A stretch of 64,000 bases of DNA from an uncultured Rhodospirillaceae bacterium (GTDB lineage: Bacteria; Pseudomonadota; Alphaproteobacteria; Azospirillales; Azospirillaceae). The notes beneath the pieces are model-generated. The model saw only the letters and a list, made by a program, of their open reading frames with translations. It had not been told where the DNA came from and searched no databases. Location of the stretch: positions 62,001-126,000 of the forward strand of contig CALBDS010000044.1 in the NCBI GenBank assembly GCA_937927415.1. Reading direction: 5' to 3'. The translations under genes and the position numbers were made by a program. Shown here piece by piece: positions 50,425 through 58,970 of the stretch (positions are counted from its first letter, which is position 1; every line of letters starts with the position of its first letter).

Positions 50425-51348
50425 TCACGCCGCCACCCCGATTTCCGACAGGGCAAAGGGCGTGGTCTGGTACATCTGGTTGATCCAGTTGCCGAACAGC
50501 AGGTGCGCATGGCTGCGCCAGCGGTTGACCGGTGGCTGGGACGGCATGTCGCTGGGGAAGTAATGCTTCGGCACCGCAATGTCGATGTCGGCGGCGGCAT
50601 CGCGGAAATACTCCGCCGCCAGGGTGCCCGTGTCGTATTCCAGATGGTTGAACATGTGCAGCGCCCGGTGCCGTGGGTCGTCGAGCAGACACAGCCCCGT
50701 CTCGTCGCTTTCGGCCAGAACGGTCAGACCAGCCCCCGCCGGAATGTCCGCCCGCCGCACCTCGGTCCAGCGGGACACCGGCACGGGAAAATCATCGGAA
50801 AAACCGCGCAGAAACGGCGACGACGGCACCAGCGCCCGGTGTCGGAACACCCCGAACGCCTTGTGCGGCAAGTCGTGCTTGGGCATGCCGTGGAAATGAT
50901 GGACCGCCGCCTGTGCCGCCCAGCAGATCATGAAGCTGCTGTGCACATGGGTCTGGGTCCAGTCGAAGATGCGGCGCAACTCGTCCCAATAGGTCACGGA
51001 TTCGAAGGGCAACCGCTCCACCGGTGCGCCGGTGATGATGAAGCCGTCGAAACGCTCCGCCCGCACGTCGGCCCAGGGGCGATAGAACGAGGCCATATGG
51101 TCGGCCGAGGTGTGGCGCGCCACGTGATGGGTGATGCGCACCAGCGACAGTTCCACCTGCAGCGGCGTGGCGCCGATCAGCCGCGCCAATTGGGTTTCGG
51201 TGCTGATCTTGTTGGGCATGAGGTTGAGAAGCCCGATGCGCAACGGCCGGATATCCTGCCGCACCGCATCGGCCTCGCCCATGACCATGACGCCCTCGGC
51301 TTCCAGGGTGCGGCGGGCAGGCAGGGTATCGGGAATCTTGATCGGCAT
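50425..51348 (-). CDS. metA: Homoserine O-acyltransferase MetA (predicted acetyl-CoA type)
   Basis: A 307-residue MetA, about the length of the E. coli enzyme. The catalytic residues align in number with E. coli: Cys142 (FMICWAAQ), His235 and Glu237 (FNHLEYD). Residue 111 is Glu (TGAPVERL); E. coli has Gly there. In this family Glu111 goes with acetyl-CoA and Gly111 with succinyl-CoA, so the product is probably O-acetylhomoserine. It is the first committed step of methionine synthesis. The start has GGAGGG 12 bases upstream, and a structured leader lies before it. Confidence 0.94.
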   Translation of the reverse strand: MPIKIPDTLPARRTLEAEGVMVMGEADAVRQDIRPLRIGLLNLMPNKISTETQLARLIGATPLQVELSLVRITHHVARHTSADHMASFYRPWADVRAERFDGFIITGAPVERLPFESVTYWDELRRIFDWTQTHVHSSFMICWAAQAAVHHFHGMPKHDLPHKAFGVFRHRALVPSSPFLRGFSDDFPVPVSRWTEVRRADIPAGAGLTVLAESDETGLCLLDDPRHRALHMFNHLEYDTGTLAAEYFRDAAADIDIAVPKHYFPSDMPSQPPVNRWRSHAHLLFGNWINQMYQTTPFALSEIGVAA

Positions 51349-51360
51349 GGCGGCGTCGGT

Positions 51361-51495
51361 CCCTCCAGTATCGTGGGGCTGACGCGCGTGGCTTTGTCCG
51401 TTTGGTTGCCGGCTTGGCCACATCCTTCCCGGAAGGGAAGATCCACCTTGCCCGGATCGGCAGGTTGGCGTTGGGCGTCGCCCCAACTCGTGATG
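51361..51495 (-). ncRNA. Structured 5' leader of metA, candidate SAM-type riboswitch
   Basis: The roughly 300-base gap upstream of metA holds no gene but a dense set of stems on the metA strand: GTTGGG/CCCAAC (51470-51475 with 51482-51487), an ACC-TGCC/GGCA-GGT stem around 51446-51468, CTTCCC-GGAA-GGGAAG (51425-51440) and GTGGC/GCCAC (51388-51392 with 51417-51421) around a GCCGGCAACC segment. GGCAACC is also a conserved element of S-box-like SAM riboswitches, and metA is a common SAM-riboswitch target in alphaproteobacteria. The sequence does not match the SAM-II consensus I know. Class is undecided. Confidence 0.45.
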
Positions 51496-51652
51496 CGGGG
51501 CGGATCATAAGGGCTGCCTGCAGGCTTGGCAATACCATTGCAGACCTGGATCGAGGGGGGTGCCGGCAGGGGCCTGGGGGAATTTGCGGCGACGGCTTAC
51601 CTGCCGGCGATCCCCAGCATGGCCGCCGAATTCGCAAGCGGGGCCGGGACGA

Positions 51653-52987
51653 TCAGAGCGCCACCATCGCCCCATCACCGTCACCGGCCAGCACGCTCAG
51701 GCTGCCGCGCAGGGCGCCTGTGATGAAGGCGCGTGACAAGTCCACCGCGTCCTCGTTGCAGCCGCGCAGATCGGCGGCGGTCAGGTTGGCGGCGGAAAAA
51801 TCGGCCCGGTCCAGGCGGGCGGCGGTCAGGCGGGCGCTGCGCAGATCGGCGTTGCGGAACATGGCCCCCGACAGGTTCGACGGCCATGACCGCCCGGTCG
51901 GGGAACCATCGGTGCTGTACAGTTCCAAAGCACCCAGATCGGCGCCGGCCGCGAACACCCCGTCCAGAACCGCCCCCTCCAGGTTGACCCCGCACATGAT
52001 GGCGTTGTCCAGCCGCGCCCCCTTCAGGCTGGCCCCGGTCAGGTCGGCGAAGGCGAAATAGGCGTTGGACAGGATGGCGTTGTCCAGCCGCGCGCCCGCG
52101 AACAGCGCGCCGTTGAAATCACAGGCCGACAGGTCCAGCCCGCTGAGATCGCAGCCGGTGAAATCGGCGCGCAGGCCACGCTTGCCGCCGGAAGCCACCC
52201 ACAGGCTATGGGCGTCGAGCGTCTTGCGGATGTCGCCGGGGATGGTGTCCGCGTCCTTGTGATAGATCGCCCCGGCCAGATGGGCGCCATCCAGATTGGC
52301 TTTCGACAGATCCACGTTGCGCAGCACCGCTTCCCGCAAATCGGCGTTGCGCAGGCAGCAGCTTTCCATCCCCACCCCGCTCAGCACCGCGCGTTTCAGC
52401 TTGGCCCCGGTGAAGTTCGCCTCCGACAGGTCGGCCCCCGACAGGTTGGCGGCGTAGAGGTTGGCACCGGAAAAATCCCCCCGCGCCATGGACGACAGTG
52501 CCAGATCGGCGTGGGCCAGATCGGCACCGGCAAAACTCACCCCGTCCAGGCTGGCATCGCGCAGCGTGGTGCGGTTCTTGACGATCACCTCTTCCTCGGG
52601 CGTGCCCTGGTTGATGGTGATGATGTGGCCGGGGCGCAGGTCGGCGCCGGTGAAATCCGCCCCCCGCAGGTTGGCCTTGTGGAAATTCGCCCCCCGCAGG
52701 TCGGCCCGGACGAAGCGCGATCCCAGCAACGACGTGCGGCTGAAATTGGCGCCGAACAGGTCGGCCATGGCAAAGCTGATCTCTTCCAGATGCGCATCGG
52801 AAAAATCGGCCTGGGTCAGAACCGCTGATTGCAGGTCAAATCCCTTGATCGAAATTTTGGACAAATCCAAACATTTTGCGGTCAGCCTGACACCGCCCGG
52901 CTTGCCGGTCACAAACAAGGCGTGGTTGCGCACAAGCTTTAGAAAAGACAGCATCCGCGCATTTTGGGGCTGAGTCCGGCGCATCAC
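51653..52987 (-). CDS. Pentapeptide-repeat protein
   Basis: About 444 residues, mostly A(D/N)LXX repeats from residue 42 to 430: LTQADFSDAHLEEISFAMADLFGANFSRTSLLGSRFVRADLRGANF, then a break (GHIITINQGTPEEEVIVKNRTTL), a second block, a break (KDADTIPGDIRKTLDAHSLWVASGGKRG) and a third. The repeats form a right-handed quadrilateral helix. The insert with HSLWVASGG is shared by a subgroup of alphaproteobacterial pentapeptide proteins of unknown role. The start may be the Met at residue 12 (MLSFLKLVRN, 52954). Single gene. Confidence 0.9.
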   Translation of the reverse strand: MMRRTQPQNARMLSFLKLVRNHALFVTGKPGGVRLTAKCLDLSKISIKGFDLQSAVLTQADFSDAHLEEISFAMADLFGANFSRTSLLGSRFVRADLRGANFHKANLRGADFTGADLRPGHIITINQGTPEEEVIVKNRTTLRDASLDGVSFAGADLAHADLALSSMARGDFSGANLYAANLSGADLSEANFTGAKLKRAVLSGVGMESCCLRNADLREAVLRNVDLSKANLDGAHLAGAIYHKDADTIPGDIRKTLDAHSLWVASGGKRGLRADFTGCDLSGLDLSACDFNGALFAGARLDNAILSNAYFAFADLTGASLKGARLDNAIMCGVNLEGAVLDGVFAAGADLGALELYSTDGSPTGRSWPSNLSGAMFRNADLRSARLTAARLDRADFSAANLTAADLRGCNEDAVDLSRAFITGALRGSLSVLAGDGDGAMVAL

Positions 52988-53084
52988 TTCTCAGCTTTAT
53001 TCTGGATAGAGCCGGAAAATCCTTATGTCTTTTGTGTGAAACTTCAATATGAAAATCAGTTAAGCAAAAGACAGGGCAGAACCC

Positions 53085-54416
53085 CTAATATTCCCGGTTG
53101 TGGCGGATCAGATCGGCGTACCACCGGGCCGATGCTTTGGGCGTGCGCTTCAAGGTCTGAAAGTCCACATGGACGATGCCGAAACGGTTGCCGTACCCGC
53201 TTCCCCACTCGAAATTGTCCAGCAGAGACCACAGGAAATACCCGCGCACGTCGGCCCCCGCCGTCATGGCTTCGCGCATTTTGGCGTGATAGAGCGTGAG
53301 ATAGGTGATGCGGTGGGGATCATCGACCGCCCCGTTCGCGTTGACCGTGTCGTTGCCGCCGCAACCGTTTTCGGTGATGACGATGGGGGTGTGGTAACGG
53401 CGGGTGATGGTCAGCAGCTCGTCCCGGAAGGCATCGGGAAACACCGCCCACCCGACACCATACGTAGGAGAGTCGGCCGGTGCATCCCCCCACCCATAGC
53501 CCCATGTCCGCGACTCGTCCACCTTGGCGAAGATCGGGCCGTAGTGGTTGAGGCCGAACCAGTCCACCGGCCGGCAGATGCGCGCCATGTCGCCGGCCTG
53601 CACATAGGGTTCGATGGCCTCGGCCGTGCGCGGGGGGTAATGGCCCAGGAACTGCGGGTCGGGAAAGACGAGGTTCCAATGCTCGTCCAGCAGGGCGGCC
53701 GCCTCGGCGTTGGCCGGGTCGTTATGCTCGGGAAACACCGCCTGGCGGTTATGGATGGCACCGATGGAAGCACCGGGGACCAGATCGCGCACCACATCCA
53801 CCCCGGCTCCGTGGGCGAGGTTGACGTGATGGACCGCCTTCAGATGCGCGGCCCGGTCGGTGATGCCGGGAGCGGCCCACGGAATGGCGTAGCCGAACAG
53901 GGTGAAGACGGAAAACTCGTTGAAGGTGACCCACCGCTTCACCCGGTCGCCGAACCGGCGGGCGACGACGGCGGCGTAATCGGCGTACCAGCCGGCGCAA
54001 TCCCGGCTGGTCCAGCCGCCCAGATCGTCCAGAGCCTGCGGCAGATCCCAGTGGTACAGGCACAGCCACGGCTCGATCCCGGCGTCCAGCACCCCGTCGA
54101 TCAGCCGGTCGTAGAAATCCAGCCCCCGCTGGTTGACCGCACCCCGCCCGCGCGGCATCACCCGCGGCCACGCCACCGAAAAACGGTAGGCGCCAACGCC
54201 GATGTCGCGCATCAGCGCCACATCCTCGACCCAGCGGTGGTAATGGTCGCACGCCACATCCCCGGTGTCGCCGTTCCACACCCCGCCCTGGGTGCGGCAA
54301 CGGGTGTCCCAGATGCTGGGGCCGCGCCCGTCCTCGGCCACCGCCCCCTCGATCTGATAGGCGGAGGTGGACACGCCCCAGACGAAATCACGGGGCAAGG
54401 GGGCGGCATCGGTCAT
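53085..54416 (-). CDS. GH1-family beta-glucosidase
   Basis: A 443-residue glycoside hydrolase family 1 enzyme. It starts MTDAAPLPRDFVWGVSTSAYQIEGAVAEDGRGPSIWDT; the acid/base is Glu167 (WVTFNEFSV) and the nucleophile Glu349 (IVITENGCGG); FLWSLLDNFEWGSGYGNRFGIVHVD closes the glycone site. No signal peptide, so it is cytoplasmic. It hydrolyses beta-glucosides, perhaps of plant origin including aromatic glucosides (inference). The ATG at 54416 fits the family start; the longer frame is not conserved. Confidence 0.95.
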   Translation of the reverse strand: MTDAAPLPRDFVWGVSTSAYQIEGAVAEDGRGPSIWDTRCRTQGGVWNGDTGDVACDHYHRWVEDVALMRDIGVGAYRFSVAWPRVMPRGRGAVNQRGLDFYDRLIDGVLDAGIEPWLCLYHWDLPQALDDLGGWTSRDCAGWYADYAAVVARRFGDRVKRWVTFNEFSVFTLFGYAIPWAAPGITDRAAHLKAVHHVNLAHGAGVDVVRDLVPGASIGAIHNRQAVFPEHNDPANAEAAALLDEHWNLVFPDPQFLGHYPPRTAEAIEPYVQAGDMARICRPVDWFGLNHYGPIFAKVDESRTWGYGWGDAPADSPTYGVGWAVFPDAFRDELLTITRRYHTPIVITENGCGGNDTVNANGAVDDPHRITYLTLYHAKMREAMTAGADVRGYFLWSLLDNFEWGSGYGNRFGIVHVDFQTLKRTPKASARWYADLIRHNREY

Positions 54417-54530
54417 GGCGGCATCCGTCGGGAAGGCTGGAACCATGACCCTAGCACACCCGCAGGGCGGGCGGGAGGCGGCCGGTGACCGCAGCCCCAC
54501 CCCGCCCGTCCGGGGGGTATCAGCGCCGGA

Positions 54531-55964
54531 TCACCCCTCGCTGCCCATGATGGCCTTGGTTTCCAGGAACTCTTCGAACCCGGCCTCGCCCCATTCCCGG
54601 CCCAGGCCCGATTGCTTGTAGCCGCCGAACGGTGCCGCCAGATCGCCGGAGGCGCCGTTCAGATGCACCATGCCGGTGCGCAGGCGCCGGGCCACCGCCC
54701 GCGCCTCGTCCACCGTGGCGGCGGTGACGTAGCCGGACAGGCCATAGGGGCTGTCGTTGGCCCGCTCCACCGCCTCGTCCAGGGTGTCATAGGGCAGGAT
54801 CGACAGGACCGGGCCGAAGATTTCCTCCCGCGCGATGGTCATATGGTCTTCCACACCGCTGAACACGGTGGGCTGCACGAAATAGCCGGCCTCCAGGCCC
54901 GCCGGACGCTCCACCCCACCGCACAGCAGCCGGGCGCCTTCGTCGATGCCGGTCTGGATCAGATGGCGCACCCGCTCGAACTGGCGCCGGTTGGCGATCG
55001 GCCCCATGGTGGTGTCCGCCGCCCGCGGGTCGCCCACGGTGATGCGGGCGCAGGCCTCGACGGCGGCCTGTTCCGCCTCCGCCAGCCGGTCGCGCGGCAC
55101 GAACAGGCGCGAGGGCGCGTTGCAGCTCTGCCCGGTGTTGGACATCATGCTGCGGGCACTCCGCCCCGCCGCCTTGGCGATGTCGGCGCTGGGGCACAGG
55201 ATGTTGGCGGATTTGCCGCCCAACTCCAGCGACACCTTCTTGATGGTGTCGGCGGCGGCGTGGGACACCGAGGCGCCGGCGCGGGTGGAGCCGGTCAGCG
55301 ACACCATGTCCACCCGCGGGTCGGAGGCCAGCTTCGGCCCGATGGCCGCCCCGTCGCCGTAGAGCATGTTGAACACGCCCGCCGGCACCCCGGCCTCGTG
55401 CATGATCTCGGTGAACAGGCGGGCGGAATGGGGGGCGAACTCGCTGGGCTTCAGCACCATGGTGCAGCCCGTGGCCAGCGCCGGCGCCACCTTGCACGCG
55501 ATCTGGTTGATCGGCCAGTTCCACGGGGTGATCAGGGTGCAGACGCCGACCGGCTCGCGCACGATGCGGGTGGTGCCGCGCACCCGTTCAAAGGGGTATT
55601 CCCGCGCCACGGCGATGGCGGTCTGCAGATGCGCCAGCCCCAGCCGCGCTTGCGCCGGGCGGGACAGGGCCTGAAGCGGCGCGCCCATGTCCAGGGTGAT
55701 GGCCTCCGCCATCTCCTCCAGCCGCTTTTCATAGACCGCGGCCACCGCTTCCATCAGTTCGATGCGCTCGGCCAGGGTGGTGCGGGAAAACGCCGGGAAG
55801 GCGGTATGAGCGGCAGCGATGGCGTCGTCGGCGTCCGCCTCCCCGCCCAGGGCCACGCGGCCCGACACCTGTTCGGTCGCCGGGTCGATGGCGTCGATCA
55901 CCGTGGCGATGCCGACGGGCTTGCGCCATTCACCGTTGATGTAGAAATCCAGACAGTCCCTCAT
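54531..55964 (-). CDS. Aldehyde dehydrogenase family protein
   Basis: A 477-residue NAD(P)-dependent aldehyde dehydrogenase. TPWNWPINQIACKVAPALATGCTMVLKPSE is the cofactor region; the catalytic Glu247 (SLELGGKS) and Cys281 (NTGQSCNAPSR) are present, followed by EEIFGPVLSILPYD and FGGYKQSGLGREWGEAG. The sequence belongs to the broad group that oxidises aliphatic and aromatic aldehydes. It has its own unit between the GH1 and glpD genes; substrate unknown. Confidence 0.93.
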   Translation of the reverse strand: MRDCLDFYINGEWRKPVGIATVIDAIDPATEQVSGRVALGGEADADDAIAAAHTAFPAFSRTTLAERIELMEAVAAVYEKRLEEMAEAITLDMGAPLQALSRPAQARLGLAHLQTAIAVAREYPFERVRGTTRIVREPVGVCTLITPWNWPINQIACKVAPALATGCTMVLKPSEFAPHSARLFTEIMHEAGVPAGVFNMLYGDGAAIGPKLASDPRVDMVSLTGSTRAGASVSHAAADTIKKVSLELGGKSANILCPSADIAKAAGRSARSMMSNTGQSCNAPSRLFVPRDRLAEAEQAAVEACARITVGDPRAADTTMGPIANRRQFERVRHLIQTGIDEGARLLCGGVERPAGLEAGYFVQPTVFSGVEDHMTIAREEIFGPVLSILPYDTLDEAVERANDSPYGLSGYVTAATVDEARAVARRLRTGMVHLNGASGDLAAPFGGYKQSGLGREWGEAGFEEFLETKAIMGSEG

Positions 55965-56009
55965 CCCTCGCTCCTTCCGGCCGCCGGCATGGACGGCCCG
56001 CGCGTGATC

Positions 56010-57596
56010 TTATGAATCCGTAGATGTCACGAGGCGGGGCGGTATGCAACCATGCGCACCGTCCCCACCCGTTTTCCGAGCAAACCACGCGGCCACCGCC
56101 CCACGGCCGGCGGCGTCCAGGTGAAGCCCCAGCTTGGACCGGCGCCACAGGAAATCGTCGCCGGTGCGGGCGAACTCCTGGTCGGCGCTGTATTCCAGTT
56201 CCGCTTCCGTCACACCGCCGCCCAGATCGGCCCCCAGACCGTCCAACCGGGTGGCGGCGCCGATGATCCGCTCCATGCGGGTGCCATAGGCGTGGGCCAG
56301 CCGCCCGCACAGCCCGTCCGGCAGCCACGGCCAGCGGGTCCGGGCGTGCACCAGGAACGGCGCGAACTCCGCCCCCGCCATATCGCCCCCCGGCAGCGGT
56401 GCTCCCGCGGTCCAGGCCCCCGCGCGGCACCCCAGGGGACCGCACAGCCGGTCCACCGCCTCCTCCGCCAGCCGGCGGAAGGTGGTGATCTTGCCACCGA
56501 ACACCGACAACAGCGGCACCCCGCCGGCCGTGTCGAGATCCAGCACGTAATCGCGGGTGGCTGCGGCGGCGGAGCCGTGGGAATGGTCGTCGAACAGGGG
56601 GCGCACGCCGCTGTAATTCCACACCACATCCGCCGGGGTCACCGGGCGGGCGAACCACCGCGACACCGCACGGCAGAGGTAAGCAATCTCGCCGTCATCG
56701 ATGGCCGCGTCCGCCGGGTCGCCGGCATAGTCCACATCGGTGGTGCCGATCAGGGTGAAAGCCCCCTCATACGGAATGGCGAAGACGATGCGGCGGTCGT
56801 CGTTCTGGACGATGTAGGCGTGATCGCCGTCAAACAGCCGGGGCACGACGATGTGGCTGCCCTTGACCAGCCGCACCGTCTTGGCCGCGGCGTGCCCCAG
56901 CCGCATGCGGTCCACCTCCTCCACCCACGGGCCGGCGGCGTTGACCAGGGCGCGGGCCTGCACGGTCAGCGGCGTGCCGTCGGTCATGGATCGCAGATGC
57001 GCCCGCCATCCGCCACCCTCCCGCCCGGCCCGCTCCAGCCGGGTGCAGGTGAGAATGCGCGCCCCCCGTTCCCGCGCGTCGAGGGCAGCCAGCACCACCA
57101 GCCGGCTGTCCTCCACCCAGCAGTCGGAATAGGCGAAACCGCGGGTGATGCCGGGCCGCAGCGGCGCCCCCGCCGGGTCGCGCCGCAGGTCCACCCCCGA
57201 CGATCCCGGCAACCGTTCGCGCCGCCCCAAATGGTCGTACAGGAACAGCCCCAGCCGCACCAGCCACGCCGGGCGCATCCCCGGATCGTGGGGCAGAATA
57301 AAGTGCTGCGGACGGATGATGTGCGGGGCGGCGCGCAACAGCACCTCCCGCTCCTGCAACGCCTCGCGCACCAGCCGGAATTCGCCATATTCGAGATAGC
57401 GCAGACCGCCATGGATCAGCTTGGTGCTGGCCGAGGAGGTGGCGCCCGCCAGATCCCCCTGTTCGCACAGCAGCACCGACAGGCCGCGCCCGGCGGCATC
57501 GCGGGCGATTCCGGCGCCGTTGATGCCGCCCCCCACCACCAGCAGATCGACGCAAGCATCCGTGGCCGGGGCCACATCCGGGGCCGTATCGGGCAT
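56010..57596 (-). CDS. glpD: Aerobic glycerol-3-phosphate dehydrogenase
   Basis: A 528-residue FAD enzyme: CVDLLVVGGGINGAGIARDAAGRGLSVLLCEQGDLAGATSSASTKLIHGGLRYLEYGEFRLVREAL, GPWVEEV, VFAIPYEGAFTLIGTTDVDYAGDPADAAI, VWNYSGVRPLFDD and the C-terminal YSADQEFARTGDDFLWRRSKLGL. It oxidises sn-glycerol 3-phosphate to DHAP at the inner membrane, reducing quinone. The start at 57596 has GGAGGAACGG upstream; the open frame runs much further but overlaps the HAD gene. Confidence 0.95.
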   Translation of the reverse strand: MPDTAPDVAPATDACVDLLVVGGGINGAGIARDAAGRGLSVLLCEQGDLAGATSSASTKLIHGGLRYLEYGEFRLVREALQEREVLLRAAPHIIRPQHFILPHDPGMRPAWLVRLGLFLYDHLGRRERLPGSSGVDLRRDPAGAPLRPGITRGFAYSDCWVEDSRLVVLAALDARERGARILTCTRLERAGREGGGWRAHLRSMTDGTPLTVQARALVNAAGPWVEEVDRMRLGHAAAKTVRLVKGSHIVVPRLFDGDHAYIVQNDDRRIVFAIPYEGAFTLIGTTDVDYAGDPADAAIDDGEIAYLCRAVSRWFARPVTPADVVWNYSGVRPLFDDHSHGSAAAATRDYVLDLDTAGGVPLLSVFGGKITTFRRLAEEAVDRLCGPLGCRAGAWTAGAPLPGGDMAGAEFAPFLVHARTRWPWLPDGLCGRLAHAYGTRMERIIGAATRLDGLGADLGGGVTEAELEYSADQEFARTGDDFLWRRSKLGLHLDAAGRGAVAAWFARKTGGDGAHGCIPPRLVTSTDS

Positions 57597-57746
57597 CGCG
57601 CCGTTCCTCCGCCATCCCACGCACCGGGAAAAGGATAGCATTCCCCATAGGGCATGTCCCCAGGAGGGAACCGCCGCCCGCGCATTTTGTTGGCGGTGAA
57701 CCCCGGCGCTCTCTGTCAGCCGGAAACCCCGGCCAAGGAGATGCGT

Positions 57747-58454
57747 ATGAACCGCCCCATAAGCCAGCCCGCGGCAATCGACGCCGTGATTTTCGATGTG
57801 GATGGAACTCTGGTGGATTCCGTCGATGCCCATGCCACAAGCTGGGCCGAAACCTTCCGCCATTTCGGCCATCCGGTGGACATCGCCGCGGTGCGGTCGC
57901 AGATCGGCAAGGGTGGCGACCAGCTGATCCCCGTCTTCGTGCCGCCGGAGGTGGCCGACGAGCAGGGTGAAGCCATGGAATCCTTTCGCGCCGACCTGTT
58001 TCGCCGCGTGTGGCTGCCCCAGGTGCGGGGCTTTGCCGATGTGCCCGCCCTGTTCCGGCGCATCCGCGCCGATGGCCGGCGAATCGCCCTCGCCTCTTCG
58101 GCAAAGCAATCGGAGATGACCGCCTACCGCCGGGCCGCCGGCATCGAGGGGCTGGTCGATGTGGAGATCAGTTCCGACGATGCCGACCGTTCGAAGCCCC
58201 ACCCCGACATCTTTCTGGCCGCGCTGGAGCGGCTGGAACTGGCGCCGTCGCGGGCGGTGGCGGTGGGGGATTCCCCATGGGATGCCCTGGCGGCGGGACA
58301 GGCCGGGCTGTCCACCATCGGGATGCTGTGCGGCGGCTTTCCCCGCGACACCCTGACCGAGGCCGGGTGCATCGCCCTGTATGATTCCCCCGGCGACCTT
58401 CTGCGCCGGTACGACGGCAGCCCGATCACGGGCGATCCGCAGCGGGCGGAATAA
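57747..58454 (+). CDS. HAD-superfamily hydrolase (beta-phosphoglucomutase/phosphatase type)
   Basis: A 235-residue HAD protein: motif I VIFDVDGTLVDSVDAHATSW, motif II ALASSAKQSE, motif III Lys in RSKPHPDIF, motif IV AVGDSPWDALAAGQAG. The order and cap position fit subfamily IA phosphatases such as phosphoglycolate phosphatase. Substrate unknown. The ATG at 57747 is spaced 7 bases from AAGGAG; an ATG at 57741 abuts it and is less likely. Divergent from glpD. Confidence 0.9.
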   Translation: MNRPISQPAAIDAVIFDVDGTLVDSVDAHATSWAETFRHFGHPVDIAAVRSQIGKGGDQLIPVFVPPEVADEQGEAMESFRADLFRRVWLPQVRGFADVPALFRRIRADGRRIALASSAKQSEMTAYRRAAGIEGLVDVEISSDDADRSKPHPDIFLAALERLELAPSRAVAVGDSPWDALAAGQAGLSTIGMLCGGFPRDTLTEAGCIALYDSPGDLLRRYDGSPITGDPQRAE

Positions 58455-58473
58455 CGCCAACCCCAAAACACAA

Positions 58474-58499
58474 AGAGGCGCCTGTTTCCAGGCGCCTCT
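58474..58499. terminator. Hairpin between the HAD and cold-shock genes
   Basis: AGAGGCGCCTG (58474-58484) and CAGGCGCCTCT (58489-58499) form a perfect 11-bp stem with a TTTC loop between convergent stops. On the minus strand a U-rich stretch (CTTTGTGTTTTGG) follows, so it best serves the cold-shock gene. Confidence 0.85.
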
Positions 58500-58523
58500 C
58501 CAGTTCCCGAAGATCCGCTGAAA

Positions 58524-58736
58524 TCAGCGGACCGCCTTCAGGTTTTCCGCCGACGTCTTGCCGCGCTTGGGATCGCGCTGCTCTTCGTAGGAGATCTTTT
58601 GACCGTCAGCCAGACCACGCAGACCAGCGCGCTCAACGGCGGAGATATGCACGAAGACGTCCGGTCCGCCGGCATCCGGCTGAATGAAACCATAGCCCTT
58701 GGTGCTGTTGAACCATTTGACAGTGCCCACCGGCAT
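58524..58736 (-). CDS. Cold-shock protein (CspA family)
   Basis: A 70-residue single-stranded nucleic-acid-binding protein: MPVGTVKWFNSTKGYGFIQPDAGGPDVFVHISAVERAGLRGLADGQKISYEEQRDPKRG, with RNP1 (KGYGFIQ) and RNP2 (VFVHIS). It acts as an RNA chaperone. The start has GGAGG 5 bases upstream. The 234 bases upstream (58737-58970) hold no gene; a long untranslated leader, common for cold-shock genes, could lie there. Confidence 0.96.
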   Translation of the reverse strand: MPVGTVKWFNSTKGYGFIQPDAGGPDVFVHISAVERAGLRGLADGQKISYEEQRDPKRGKTSAENLKAVR

Positions 58737-58970
58737 CCTGTCCTCCATCGTAGAAAGTGGCATCGTCCCAAACGGACGACGCATCAGACTGAGTTCCAAA
58801 ATGGCAACGGACTGGAACCCGAAGGCGCAGCAGAACGGCTGATGGATCAGAATGACGATCCAGACATAAGGTATTGGGAGCGAAGTTCAAGAGCGGATTT
58901 GCATCCCCCCCTCTTTTTTACGCCTCGAGCCTTTTTATGGCGCTTTCACAGAGGTTTTATGAAATAATCG

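Noticed and set aside
51361..51495. A SAM-II riboswitch before metA
   Set aside because: I could not find the short SAM-II pseudoknot pattern; the leader is longer and carries different stems, so I give only a general structured-leader call.
51526..51723. A 65-codon frame in the metA leader region
   Set aside because: No ribosome-binding site, no conserved pattern, and it overlaps the pentapeptide gene antisense.
56010..58466. An 818-codon reading of the glpD frame
   Set aside because: The extra 290 codons overlap the HAD gene on the other strand, have shadow-type composition, and the ATG at 57596 has a good ribosome-binding site and the conserved GlpD N-terminus.
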